From positions 620,001 through 684,000 of the forward strand of contig CAXHTR010000007.1 in assembly GCA_964019655.1 (NCBI GenBank): a stretch of DNA of 64,000 bases, given 5' to 3'. How positions within the stretch are numbered: position 1 is the stretch's first letter; each line of letters starts with the position of its first letter. The stretch is from Perkinsela sp. pyNocScin1 (taxonomy: Eukaryota > Euglenozoa > Kinetoplastea > Prokinetoplastida > Perkinselidae). The notes under the pieces were generated by a model. That model searched no databases. It saw nothing but the letters and a program-made list of their open reading frames with translations, and had not been told where the DNA came from. Shown here piece after piece: positions 1-9,827 of the stretch. The translations under genes and the position numbers were made by a program.

Positions 1-983
1 TGGAGCTTCTCATCGCAAACATTGCTGAGCACTCGCGAGAAATGTACACAGACGAGAACGGCGACTACCTCGACGTCTGCTCCTGGAACTACATCGAGTG
101 CAACAGCGATGGCCGCGTGACCATGCTCTCCCTCAGCGCTGTACTCGTCGGTACAGTCGCGCTCGAGTTCACACCGCCACTCGTCACAAACATTGACCTG
201 GCCGGCACTGAGGAAATCGAGGGGACACTGCAAACGAGCGCGTTACCTGAAAATCTTCGCAGTCTTGACATCAGTATGAATCAATTTGCGGGGACTGTGG
301 ATATGACTTCCCTTCCAAAATCGCTCACGAAATGTGATGTATCTCAGAACTATTTTTCAGGGGACGTGAATTTAACTGCGCTGCCGAGCGGTCTGCAGTC
401 GCTTTTCATGCGCTTCAACTGTTTTGGGGGCAATATTTCGCTTGACCAACTTCCAAATATGCTCATCACACTGAATCTCTCACATAACGTTTTTCAAGGG
501 AGCATTTCGCTTCGTGCGCTCCCACAAGCCTTGAAAACGCTCAATGTACACAGTAATTCACTGAGCGGCGAAATGTACTTGCAAAGTTTACCTCCCAATA
601 TCGAAAACCTCCGGCTCAGCGAGAACAAATTTTCGGGGAGCATTTCGCTCGAGGGACTCCCACCGAGTCTCGATTATCTCGACCTTTCCGAGAACTGCCT
701 CTCAGGGAGCCTTCGCTTTACAAACCTTGCAGCTGGTCTTGGCACGATTATGCTGAACGCAAACACGTTTACAGGCGAACTTCACGTACCAGAGTTGCCT
801 GAGGGGCTGCACGTTCTCGATGTCAAAGGAAACTCGATGAGCGGGACGGCGCAGATTCACTCGAGTGCCAAAGCAAAAGTTGCGTTTTCCGGAAATCACA
901 TCAGTGATGTCATCGATGAGAATGGGGCAAAGGTCGAGTTCTACTGCGACTGGGTCGGCTACGCGGACTACCTGAAGGTCTGA
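1..983 (+). CDS. Secreted LRR protein, long class, 5' end cut by window
   Basis: The frame is open from the first base; bases 1-2 finish a codon and the next residues read ELLIANI, which is the MELLVDGF-like segment of paralogues, so the leader and about 25 residues lie outside the window. The first in-frame ATG (42) is internal. The cap reads DVCSWNYIECNSDG with both cysteines. About nine 23-residue repeats follow (LPxxLxxLxLSxNxFxGxI), and the tail ends in the family motif VIDENGAK. No C-terminal membrane helix or GPI signal is visible. Function is unknown. LRR arrays of this type normally bind protein or glycan partners; a secreted binding role is inferred from the leader in the relatives. 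Confidence 0.9.
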   Translation, partial: ELLIANIAEHSREMYTDENGDYLDVCSWNYIECNSDGRVTMLSLSAVLVGTVALEFTPPLVTNIDLAGTEEIEGTLQTSALPENLRSLDISMNQFAGTVDMTSLPKSLTKCDVSQNYFSGDVNLTALPSGLQSLFMRFNCFGGNISLDQLPNMLITLNLSHNVFQGSISLRALPQALKTLNVHSNSLSGEMYLQSLPPNIENLRLSENKFSGSISLEGLPPSLDYLDLSENCLSGSLRFTNLAAGLGTIMLNANTFTGELHVPELPEGLHVLDVKGNSMSGTAQIHSSAKAKVAFSGNHISDVIDENGAKVEFYCDWVGYADYLKV

Positions 984-1094
984 GAATGTAATGATTATGG
1001 GATTTATAAAATGATAGAGATAAGTATTGATCGTAAGAAACTTCGAAAAGTGAAATCGAGTGCAACGAAAGTTTCAGCCGTTTTCAAAATCAAA

Positions 1095-1563
1095 ATGCCC
1101 TTTTTTGCCATCGTGCATAGTGCCGATCCTGCGCTGGGACGCGCGAAGAACTCAAAAGTCGCGTACAAGTCCTTTCTATTGGACACAACCTTCTACATGG
1201 GACATTCAAACAAACATGCTTCCACATGGAATGAACCTCCTCGGAGTCTCGCACAGTGCGCTTTCGAAAAAATTCAACTTTCGTACGCTACCACCGCTCA
1301 TGCAGTCCATTTTCCTTGGCAATAACAAATTTGTGGGCTCTGTCACCCTAACGAAACTTCCGAAGAGCTGTATCGTTATTGACGCCTCACACAACTCTTT
1401 TTCAGGGAGTATCAACCTGAAGAATATTGGTAGGCACATGCAATTTATCAATCTCTCGCACAATAAGATCAAATCAGTCGTGAATCAACCCTTTTACATC
1501 ATCGACGACGATAATGATGGAAACTTCTTCATCCTCCCAACTCGTAACCAACTAATTCATTGA
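1095..1563 (+). pseudogene. LRR pseudogene, internally deleted and frameshifted
   Basis: A normal family leader starts at 1095 (MPFFAIVHSADPALGRA) and stays open to 1325 but loses similarity after about 20 codons. LRR sequence resumes in the +1-shifted frame from about 1215: PLMQSIFLGNNKF, LPKSC, SHNSFSGSINL, LSHNKIKSVV, ending at 1563. Only about three repeats remain, without the cysteine cap, so both a deletion and a frameshift separate the two ends. The C-terminal piece resembles the short class (compare the gene at 7393). It lies between two intact LRR genes on the same strand. Confidence 0.8.
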
Positions 1564-1773
1564 TTCAGAGCATAGTCTTGCATTTTTTCAACACAAGCGC
1601 ATTCACAGAATAAGACATCAAATAGTTTGATTAAGGAACTAAACATTCAGCTAAATTATCACATAGTTTTGAAAAATGCATAACTCAACATAATCTCAAA
1701 CAGACTACTGTGTTCCTCTTTGCTGCATGTCACTGCTTCATGATATTTTCGCGTACAATTTTTTCAAATTCAT

Positions 1774-2910
1774 ATGACAATGATCTCAATCATCCTCGCA
1801 TCCATGGCTGACGATAGTCTTGGTAGAGCAAACATCGACGCCATGCCACTCGAAGCGCTTCTCTCACTCTTCCTTGAAAATATCAAGTACAAAGACAAGC
1901 TCTTTGATAAAGAAAACGATATCGACCTCAATTCTGAATGCTTCACGTACGAGGACACTGAAGAAAGGTCGCTCTTAGCAATTAGCATCCCTCATGACGG
2001 CGATCAAGGGGCCGAAGATTTCATACCTATGCGCGGCAGCGTGTCCTTTCGATACATTCCGTCATCTGTCATCTCGATCAATCTAGGAGGAAATGAGCTC
2101 ACAGGCAGCCTTGACATCGCTAACTGGCCACCCGCGCTTGAAGACATGGATTTGAGCTCAAATTACTTCGAGGGTGAATTCCACACACATTTGCTCCCAA
2201 AAACACTTTGCGAGCTTGATCTCGCAGCATGTGAGCTGCAGGGTAGCCTCGACCTCACATCGCTACCTGACGCTCTCAAGGAGCTCCACGCGCCGTTTAA
2301 TCGGCTTGAAGGAGCCCTCAATCTATCAAAGTTACCGCCAAATATGAAGATGCTATCGATCGCAGAAAATCAATTTACAGGGGACATGGTGCTCCACAGT
2401 CTTCCAGTGCGAATGGATACGCTCAATGTGATGACAAATGAACTGGAGGGGACGTTGAACCTCGAAAAGCTACCAGAGACCCTTCGCGTGCTCAAGCTCA
2501 GCAATAATAAATTCCGGGGAAGCGTGAGCCTCAGTGCTCTACCAGTAGCCCTCGAAATGCTTCTTCTCCATGGAAACGCACTGACAGGCACCGTGAACCT
2601 GCTGAGCCTTCCAAACCTCAAGCTGCTAAACTTGGCAGATAATCGCCTGCAGGGGTCAATCTCGCTCGATGCGCTGCCAGCAACGCTCAAGCATCTTTGC
2701 CTCGATGGCAACAGATTTTCAAGCAGCATTAGCCTCTTGGGGTTACCAAAGAACCTTGAGGTTCTTGATTTATCAAACAATGAGCTCTCGGGTGATCTGA
2801 GCTTTGTGGGAGTGCCGCCTGTGACGGGGAGCATCGTCAAGCGTGGCATAAAAATACAGGGAAATAAGTTCAATTTCCTTGATAGCCCTCCATTTTTTGT
2901 TGAACTGTAG
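1774..2910 (+). CDS. Secreted LRR protein, long class, 12 repeats
   Basis: The product has 378 residues. The leader MTMISIILASMADDSLGRA fits the family; the Met at 1780 is an equally possible start. The pre-repeat region (residues 15-80) is very acidic and has a single cysteine, and the usual DxCxWxGVTC cap is missing, so the N-terminal disulfide cap is lost or replaced. About 12 regular repeats run from YIPSSV to GVPPVT. The last segment, IVKRGIKIQGNKF, leads to a short neutral tail. 160 bp separate it from the next LRR gene on the same strand. Confidence 0.9.
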   Translation: MTMISIILASMADDSLGRANIDAMPLEALLSLFLENIKYKDKLFDKENDIDLNSECFTYEDTEERSLLAISIPHDGDQGAEDFIPMRGSVSFRYIPSSVISINLGGNELTGSLDIANWPPALEDMDLSSNYFEGEFHTHLLPKTLCELDLAACELQGSLDLTSLPDALKELHAPFNRLEGALNLSKLPPNMKMLSIAENQFTGDMVLHSLPVRMDTLNVMTNELEGTLNLEKLPETLRVLKLSNNKFRGSVSLSALPVALEMLLLHGNALTGTVNLLSLPNLKLLNLADNRLQGSISLDALPATLKHLCLDGNRFSSSISLLGLPKNLEVLDLSNNELSGDLSFVGVPPVTGSIVKRGIKIQGNKFNFLDSPPFFVEL

Positions 2911-3070
2911 GCAATGATCACGGTCTTGGTCTAAGGCTTAAAGGTCACCTTCTGACATAAAAAGAAAATTTAAAATTTCCGAATCATGAATCATAAAGAT
3001 TATCGCAGTGCCTTAATCTTTCTTCCCCTGATACCCAATTTTTTCACATGATACCATTTTACGCTTCTGA

Positions 3071-4327
3071 ATGCTTACCATAGCCGTCACACTCACATTC
3101 GACCCTGCGCTCGGCCGCCTCGACTACGCCTCGCTGTCCAAGCAGGGCAAGATGGAGATCATGGTCGACGGCTTCAACGCCAAGGGCAGAAAAGGCCTCG
3201 TCGACCGCTACAAAAACTTCACAGATGCCTGCACATGGAAATATGTCACGTGCGACGCCGCTGAGAACGTCATGAAAATTCAGTGGGCCAACCGAAAGGT
3301 CTACGGCGGTCGCGTCAACTTGGGCTTTTTGCCAGACACGCTGACGCACCTCACCCTCTCGAGCAACGACCTGCGCGGGTCTGTGCCGACGGCGGATCTC
3401 CCGCGGGGCCTAATCGTGCTCCATGCATACGCAAATGCATTTGATGGCAATCTCGACTGCACAGCGCTCCCGCCAGATCTTCAAAGTATCAAGCTATCAA
3501 GCAATCGTTTGGAGGGCAGTCTCAGTTTGCGATCCCTACCGAAAGCGTTGAAGAAACTTCTTCTGAATGGGAATCGTTTCGCAGGGGTCGTGCACCTCGA
3601 TGTGCTTCCGCCGATTTTGAAAGATATCAATCTGTCGTACAATAAACTCGCAGGGGTGATTGAGGCGGGAACAATCCCGAAAAAGCTCAAAGAGCTCATA
3701 CTGAAGGGCATGGAGCTCCACGGGCAGATGCACCTCGAAAAGCTCCCAGATGGTCTCAAGACCTTCGAAGTCTGCGAAAACGAAATTGAGGGAAGCATTC
3801 GGCTCGATGCACTCCCGAAGGCGCTCGTTAAGCTCGACACAAGCGATAATGCCCTCTCAGGGAGTATCAACCTGACGAAACTACCCCCAAAACTCAAGGA
3901 ATTCCACCTGAATGGCAATCAGCTCTCGGGAAGCATCGACATAACCTGCATGCCAGAGACAGTCACGCACATCGGCTTGTCAAACAACAAGCTGAGCGGT
4001 GAGCTCAATTTTGAGAGTCTCCCAAAGTATCTCAAGCAGATCAATCTCTCCGGGAACGCCTTCACGGGAGATGCGCTTCTCAAAAGCCTGCCATCGTCGC
4101 TGTACCGCATTTATATCCAAAACAATGCGTTTGCAGGGGTTCTTAGCGCGTACGACCTGCCGTATAACACACTTGCTGTGAGTGCGCAAGGTAACAAGTT
4201 CTCACGGGTAATCGCCGACAGCGGGAAGTTTGAGGGCAAGCCGATTGTGAAGGTCGACGATGCGCAGGCAAATGTTATCGAACCTTCTGGGAAGCCAGCA
4301 CCGGGATGGGTGCGCAGAGTTGACTGA
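3071..4327 (+). CDS. Secreted LRR protein, long class, 13 repeats
   Basis: The protein has 418 residues and starts MLTIAVTLTFDPALGRLDY, the clearest form of the leader plus LGRxD motif. The cap ACTWKYVTCDAAENV carries the cysteine pair. Thirteen repeats follow almost without irregularity, beginning at FLPDTL and ending at DLPYNT. The tail (about 40 residues, SAQGNKF to VRRVD) looks like a degenerate VDENGE-type end. A longer antisense frame over the middle is a codon shadow. Upstream distance to the preceding LRR gene is 160 bp, with no sign of a separate promoter. Confidence 0.92.
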   Translation: MLTIAVTLTFDPALGRLDYASLSKQGKMEIMVDGFNAKGRKGLVDRYKNFTDACTWKYVTCDAAENVMKIQWANRKVYGGRVNLGFLPDTLTHLTLSSNDLRGSVPTADLPRGLIVLHAYANAFDGNLDCTALPPDLQSIKLSSNRLEGSLSLRSLPKALKKLLLNGNRFAGVVHLDVLPPILKDINLSYNKLAGVIEAGTIPKKLKELILKGMELHGQMHLEKLPDGLKTFEVCENEIEGSIRLDALPKALVKLDTSDNALSGSINLTKLPPKLKEFHLNGNQLSGSIDITCMPETVTHIGLSNNKLSGELNFESLPKYLKQINLSGNAFTGDALLKSLPSSLYRIYIQNNAFAGVLSAYDLPYNTLAVSAQGNKFSRVIADSGKFEGKPIVKVDDAQANVIEPSGKPAPGWVRRVD

Positions 4328-4634
4328 TGATCACTAAATGAAAACAGAATTGGGCTCATAATGAGTCCATTTATTGTGTATTTTGTGCTAATAGACAGTT
4401 TCTTATAGGGATCCTCTTTTTAAATGTAAGCGGATGCAAGGAAGTGATCTTAATTGAGGCTAAATTTTTGAGGCTAGAAGTAGCACACCTGTTCTAACTT
4501 TCAATCCTTAGTAAGTCATACTGATTATTCAAGAGAGATCACTCAAAAGTAGCTTTCACCAAATTTCTGCGGAAATCCATGCAATGCACTGGTAAGAACC
4601 CTTTTTTATTGCATTCGATTTTTGACCTCGTGAA
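4328..4634. other. Intergenic spacer, nothing recognised
   Basis: These 307 bp separate an LRR gene from the ArdC-N-like pseudogene. The sequence is AT-rich with pyrimidine-rich patches near the downstream start. No ORF, RNA gene or repeat could be supported. Confidence 0.5.
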
Positions 4635-5684
4635 ATGCGATCGACATTCAAACTCTACAAACCGCAGCTCAGTGCCAGAACAGGTCTCTCATACAATGGT
4701 GAGTTTGCAGAGGCTCTGAGGTTTCAAAATTTCAAATCAAATTGCTGGATTTCAGCACGACATGCGCAGTCTATCGGTATTTCTATAAAGTCTGATGAAA
4801 TCAACAAGATTGTGAAAGTTTTCAAAAGTGCTCTTTACAATGCAAAGCAGACCAAAAGCTGCAAAAAGGTCGAACTTCTTGCGGAATGCGCTGCACCTCG
4901 ATCGGCTTTGACCCACGAGCTTCTTCCAATCTGAGAAGAGAATAAAAGAATGTTCAGTAAAAGCCTATGGCTAAGCAAAGGTGAGATTAAGTACCTCGGT
5001 TTACACACAAAGAAAAATGCCCCGTTTGTGACTCTTACAAAAAGATTGGGTACTGATTATGAGAAAGGAACAAAATTCTATCAAAAAATTCAACTTTGTG
5101 CGTCAGGGCAGCTTGAGAGAGCCCTGAAGATCGATCATGTTTTTGCTTCTACGGGAAAGTCGCTATATACTCCGAGTGCTCTGTTGCCTGTCATTCGTGC
5201 GACGATACAAAGGAGATACACAAGTGGCATGTGGCTCTCGTTTACATTATTGTGTCAACTTCGTGCTCGTCTCAAAGCGAACGAGGAGCACACAAAAGTC
5301 ATATTTTGAAAGTGGCCGGTGCTGCTGTACAACGTAGAGCAACTCGTTGATGCAGCACCTATTTTGCAGTACATACAATCGATGAAGAATAGACAAGTGA
5401 ACGGCATGAACGGTAAGATTATTCAAGAAAAATACGCAAACGAGCTATCACACCATCAGAAAAAGATGCAGTGGTCGAAGTTTCGGTTTTAAGCGAGCCC
5501 AAGACAATTTTGTTTTGCTTCCTTACTTCCGAATCAAGAGCCAATAGAAATTTTGGTGAATGGTAAAAATAAGCGCTTCTATAACGCATCGCAGTTTCAC
5601 TCCTGTGTTGTTCAGAAGTGTCAAGAAACTCGTCTGAAGTATGTCATGACACATAGGTATGCAAAAGAAGTATTTCATGATTAA
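4635..5684 (+). pseudogene. ArdC-N-like tandem-repeat protein, three in-frame stops
   Basis: One reading frame runs from the ATG at 4635 to the TAA at 5682 (350 codons), interrupted by TGA at 4932, TGA at 5307 and TAA at 5490, with no frameshift. Across it four copies of an 80-90-residue unit can be followed: a TG-x-S/K start (ARTGLSYNG; STGKSLYTP), an aromatic WISAR- or WLSF-like strand, then a YNxxQ element (LYNAKQT; LLYNVEQL). These match the intact minus-strand paralogues at 34590-38310 in order and total length (363-376 codons). The second TGA falls where bacterial ArdC-N domains typically carry Trp (VIF-stop-KW), suggesting TGG to TGA. It lies alone among plus-strand LRR genes. Confidence 0.8.
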
Positions 5685-5873
5685 TCAGATGCATGTATAA
5701 ATCTGACTAATAAATAGGGTTTTTGATTTACGTATACGGCGAAGACGTATTTAATGCCCATTCATCAACTTATTAAAGTGATATGGAAAGACATCTGAGT
5801 TGAAATGATCCGTGATGTGCTATTTCCATAAATAATTTTCTTTTTGCCCTTCTTTAATCTTCCATATTACATC

Positions 5874-7280
5874 ATGAATCCCCTTTTTTCACCCCTATCA
5901 GCCGACGACGCCTTCCTCGGCCGCCTCGACCACGACAGCATGTCCCAGCAAGCGCTCATGGAAATGTTCATATCAAGTGTCAAAGACCAGTGGGCCTTCA
6001 AAGATGACAAAGATAACTACCTCGACGTCTGCAATTGGCCAGGAGTCACCTGCAATTCCAGCGATGAAGTCACCGAGATCCGCTGGATCGAGCATGGAGG
6101 CGCCGGGCGACAAATTATCGCCCGAGAAGAAAAGCTCAACTTTGAATTCCTCCCGAGCAGTGTTGAGGATCTCGCGGTTTACAAGCTGGGTCTCGTCGGA
6201 AGAATCGACTTCAACCTACTCCCAAAACCGCTTCAGATCCTCGACATTCGCGGGAATATGTTTGACGCAAAGTTTGATGCGAAGAATCCGCTGCAGCACC
6301 TGAAACGCATCGGTGCAGGAGAAAACTGTATCATTGGGTCTTTCGACACTGCGTGGCTGCCTCGCTCTTTGACAGAGCTCTACATTTTCGAAAACAATAT
6401 CTCTGGTGAATTTAATCTCAGAACTTTGCCACCTGAAATCAGCATCGCAGAGGCCGCAGACAACCATTTTACCGGGGTGCTTAACTTTTTTGGGTGCCCA
6501 TCGACCATCACGGCGCTCACACTGGCTCGAAACGAGCTCATAGGGACATTGAACTTGCAAGAAGCTCCAAAGTCCCTCAAAAAGCTCGATCTCACTGGGA
6601 ACGCGATGCATGGGTCAATCGACCTTCAGCTGCCAGGCTCTCATCTTGAGACCCTCATTTTTGACAAAGCCTTTTTCAGAGGGACAGTCAGCTTCGATAA
6701 TCTCCCACAAAACCTCAAGGAGTTTTTCTTCTGCCGGATGCGCCTCTCTGGCACAATTCGAACAGAATTACTACCACAGACAATGGAAGACTTTGACGTC
6801 AGTGCGTGCGCAATACACGGGACAGTCGACCTTCAGCAGTTGCCCAACAATGTGATCATTCTCTCTGCCAACCACAATTTACTCTGCGGCACACTGGCGC
6901 TCACTGAACTCCCAGATACGCTCGAGCGGCTACTCCTCAGCACAAATTTTTTCACGGGAAGCGCTGAGCTCAATCTTCTGCCAATGTCGCTCAAGGTGCT
7001 GTGGCTCCCAAAGAACAAGCTGAGCGGGAGCATTGACCTCGGCAACTTGCCGCCAGCGCTCGAGGAGCTATTCCTCGCAGAGAACTCGTTTTCGGGGACA
7101 ATCAGTCTCGGAAACCTGCCGCACGGGATGCAGCAGCTCCTGCTGCAGCACAACAGGCTGAGCGGGAATCTCGATATTTCGGACCTGCCGGCGTCGATGG
7201 AATGTGTCATGCTCGGTGGGAACTGCTTTGCGCCGCGATTCACAAGTCTGAAGGCAGTGATAGACTTTGAAAGTGGGTGA
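5874..7280 (+). CDS. Secreted LRR protein, long class, 16 repeats
   Basis: This is the LRR gene with most repeats in the window: about 16 units in 468 residues. I chose the Met at 5874 (MNPLFSPLSADDAFLGRLD) because it gives the standard leader; the Met at 5844 would add ten residues. The cap is textbook: DVCNWPGVTCNSSDEVTEIRW. An insert (GGAGRQIIAREEK) precedes the first repeat. Two units are irregular (NPLQHL and QLPGSH). It ends shortly after the last repeat (FAPRFTSLKAVIDFESG), without the VDENGE tail. It is followed after 112 bp by a short-class gene. Confidence 0.93.
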   Translation: MNPLFSPLSADDAFLGRLDHDSMSQQALMEMFISSVKDQWAFKDDKDNYLDVCNWPGVTCNSSDEVTEIRWIEHGGAGRQIIAREEKLNFEFLPSSVEDLAVYKLGLVGRIDFNLLPKPLQILDIRGNMFDAKFDAKNPLQHLKRIGAGENCIIGSFDTAWLPRSLTELYIFENNISGEFNLRTLPPEISIAEAADNHFTGVLNFFGCPSTITALTLARNELIGTLNLQEAPKSLKKLDLTGNAMHGSIDLQLPGSHLETLIFDKAFFRGTVSFDNLPQNLKEFFFCRMRLSGTIRTELLPQTMEDFDVSACAIHGTVDLQQLPNNVIILSANHNLLCGTLALTELPDTLERLLLSTNFFTGSAELNLLPMSLKVLWLPKNKLSGSIDLGNLPPALEELFLAENSFSGTISLGNLPHGMQQLLLQHNRLSGNLDISDLPASMECVMLGGNCFAPRFTSLKAVIDFESG

Positions 7281-7392
7281 AATGGCTTGAAAGCTTTAAA
7301 GTTATCAGAAAAATCAAAAATGCGTAATTTTTCATCTCAAATCGGAATTCTTTATCAATCTTTTTCATTCTATCAAGCTTCTTCTGCTAGAG

Positions 7393-8082
7393 ATGCTTCC
7401 ATTCATCGTCACTGCAGACTCTGTGCGCACATTACCAGTGCTGCAGCTACAAGGCAAGCTCCTTGAGAAATTTTTCTTCCAAGTTGCGAATGACATGATC
7501 TTTCAGGACTGCATTTCTCAGTTCAGACCACTTGATAGCGTCTGCAGCTGGGAGGACTACAAGTATGAAGGAACCAGCACAGTCGCGCTTTTCAGTGTAT
7601 ATTGCAATCCTTCGGGGGTTGTCAAAGGCATATTCGCCCATGAGCTTGACATGGGCAGATTTGATATCAGATATATTCCACCCACGGTCTCGACGCTCAA
7701 TATCATGAACTGTTGGCAGAGGGGACCTCTGGACACAAGGCTTCTCCCTCGTGTGGCGCGAAGCATCGACGTATCTGTGAATTTTTATGAAGGAAAGCTC
7801 AATCTGGCTGGGTTCCCTGGGTGCCTGCAGTCTTTCGCAGCGGCGAATAATCAATTCGAGGGGAAGATTGCGCTCGTCAACCTGCCTCGTGGCCTGGAAG
7901 TGCTCAACCTTTCTCGCAATAGGATGAAAACGACGGTGATTTACTACGATGCTATTCCGAAGAGTGTGGAGAGCCTGAAGCTTGACCACACAGACTTTAC
8001 GAAAGTTCGGCCGCTGCAGCCGCAGGCCATGCCGGTCAATAAGAGTATCTTTTTCGAATTCGAGCCTCGGCAAATAGTGTAG
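7393..8082 (+). CDS. Secreted LRR protein, short class, 5 repeats
   Basis: It encodes 229 residues starting MLPFIVTADSV. The N-terminal region has spaced cysteines (DSVCSWEDY, VYCNPSG) but not the compact cap. Five LP units follow: YIPPTV, LLPRVA, GFPGCL, NLPRGL, AIPKSV, with the short-class signature DTRLLPR in the second. The tail reads KVRPLQPQAMP then a charged end. It is the last plus-strand gene before the convergent switch, so it probably closes a transcription unit. Confidence 0.88.
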   Translation: MLPFIVTADSVRTLPVLQLQGKLLEKFFFQVANDMIFQDCISQFRPLDSVCSWEDYKYEGTSTVALFSVYCNPSGVVKGIFAHELDMGRFDIRYIPPTVSTLNIMNCWQRGPLDTRLLPRVARSIDVSVNFYEGKLNLAGFPGCLQSFAAANNQFEGKIALVNLPRGLEVLNLSRNRMKTTVIYYDAIPKSVESLKLDHTDFTKVRPLQPQAMPVNKSIFFEFEPRQIV

Positions 8083-8878
8083 CGAAGATGCGTGCAATTT
8101 TTATTAATAATTGATAAATAAAAAATCGTATCTTCGACGATTTCAACGTTAATTTTCTTTTCGAGTACAATGAAGAATATGCAAGCCTTGAAAAGATAAA
8201 ATGGGACAATATTGTTGTGCGAAGCATAATAATGTCACAAATCCATGATATCACGGTGAAGATCGTTGTGGCTTTCTGCTCCAAAGTCCTTCGGAAAAAA
8301 TGAGAGGTCAACAAATCCACTTTCGCCAAAAAAACGAAGCATCACAAAAGCGATCACAGGATATGACAGTGCTATGGAGAATAAAGAGAGTTTTTACAAG
8401 GACTCAGTAGAATTCGTAACAATTTTGGCAATGGTTTTCACATCATTCCGAGAGCATTGATTGATATAGTGAATACGTCATTACTCAATGAGCGCCTGAT
8501 CGGGATGGTCTTCGGAATTGAAATGACTTATGGTGGTATCACCCGATGCGAGAATTTTGAGCATTTTTGGCTACGGATGAAAGATACGATGAGGAAGTCA
8601 AATAAAGGAAGATAAGGGGGTCGTAACGAAGGCAACCTACTAATAAAAGCCATAAGAATAGCTTGTTATAGGCTTTTTGATAGATAACAGACAGGATATT
8701 TTCCCAGACAGGCGTCCTCGGATTCCTATTCTAAAATGAGCTCAATTCTTTTCTTATTTGAAAAAGTGACAGTAGTTGGCATCGTTCCGAAGTTTCATGC
8801 AGCCTACGATAAGCTTTTTGAGTGTAATTGAATATTTTTCTGTCCTCATTTACATGCGATTTGTATAAGCTGCAATAA

Positions 8879-8934
<56 letters not shown>

Positions 8935-8998
8935 GCACTCTTAAAGTTTTTCCATCCCGCATACTTTCAAAAAGTTTATACCTGTCACAATCTTCGAC
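8083..8998. other. Convergent strand-switch region with decayed coding traces
   Basis: Plus-strand genes end at 8082 and minus-strand genes end at 8999, so two transcription units converge here, which in kinetoplastids marks termination. A frame without a start codon is open at 8409-8615 (plus), and another with a start covers 8266-8460. Neither resembles the LRR or ArdC-N-like proteins, and I could not identify them. They may be remnants of a lost gene. Confidence 0.55.
8884..8932. repeat. (CT)n microsatellite
   Basis: An uninterrupted CT dinucleotide run of about 24 units lies in the convergent strand-switch region, 67 bp from the end of the minus-strand array. Confidence 0.95.
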
Positions 8999-9676
8999 TC
9001 ACGTTATCTTTTGTATGATGACCCGCTTGTCCATATTCTTATCGCCATCTACTAAATCTTTCTTCACCATGAAGGTCTGCCGCACTTTTATCCACTTGAG
9101 TGAGACTGGCAGTGAAGCATTGCGTACCTCAACCAGCACAAATTCGTTCCATCGAACATCCATTGTGCGGATGTTTGGGGGCAGATAACTGAGGTTCAGC
9201 GTCCCCGAAATATTATTTTCCGACAGGTTGAGCGCTTGCAGGCGCTCTGGAAGATTTTTAAAGTCGACCTCGCCGCGAACACCACACTCGATAATTTCCA
9301 GAATGCGGAGGTCCCGAGGTAGCAAGCGCGTGTTCAGTGTCTTGACCCTTTGCCTATACAAGCAAAGTTCGGTCACTGCGTTTGGAAGCCAGTCGGCGTC
9401 AAGATATTCGATCTTTATGCTCGTTTTCCATAGAATACGAATGACTGATCCATTTTCACAGCAAACACCGTCCCACTTGCAAATTTCATTAAAATTGAGT
9501 CCGAGTGAAAGCACTTTGTACCGAAGTAGCCTTTCGATGGCAGAGTCATGATCTGGCTCTAGATGGAGCATGTTGCTTATCATAGTGCGCTGCATCACTT
9601 CTTTGCTTTCAGTAATATCAACACATGAGGCGAGTTGTGGCTCGAAAATGAGAGCATACAGCAGATCTATGATCAT
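8999..9676 (-). CDS. Secreted LRR protein, short class, 5 repeats
   Basis: The 225-residue product starts MIIDLLYALIFEPQLAS, a hydrophobic leader, but lacks the LGRxD motif. Its cap is ICKWDGVCCENGSVIRILW. The five units are WLPNAV, LLPRDL, NLPERL, YLPPNI and SLPVSL. The C-terminus carries the short-class ending: SLKWIKVRQ, then a Lys-rich segment with VDGDKNMDKRVIIQK. The next gene upstream (9828) shares this ending closely, so the two look like a tandem duplication. Confidence 0.9.
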   Translation of the reverse strand: MIIDLLYALIFEPQLASCVDITESKEVMQRTMISNMLHLEPDHDSAIERLLRYKVLSLGLNFNEICKWDGVCCENGSVIRILWKTSIKIEYLDADWLPNAVTELCLYRQRVKTLNTRLLPRDLRILEIIECGVRGEVDFKNLPERLQALNLSENNISGTLNLSYLPPNIRTMDVRWNEFVLVEVRNASLPVSLKWIKVRQTFMVKKDLVDGDKNMDKRVIIQKIT

Positions 9677-9827
9677 TGTCTATTGGAAGAATAAAGACAT
9701 ATCCAAAGCACTCTTATGATAGGAAAATAAATTATTGCACCTATCTTGATACCGTATCGCTCAATGGCTACGATAATGGAATTCGATGAATTCAAATTTT
9801 AAAAGACTGTGCTTATATACAGTGAAT

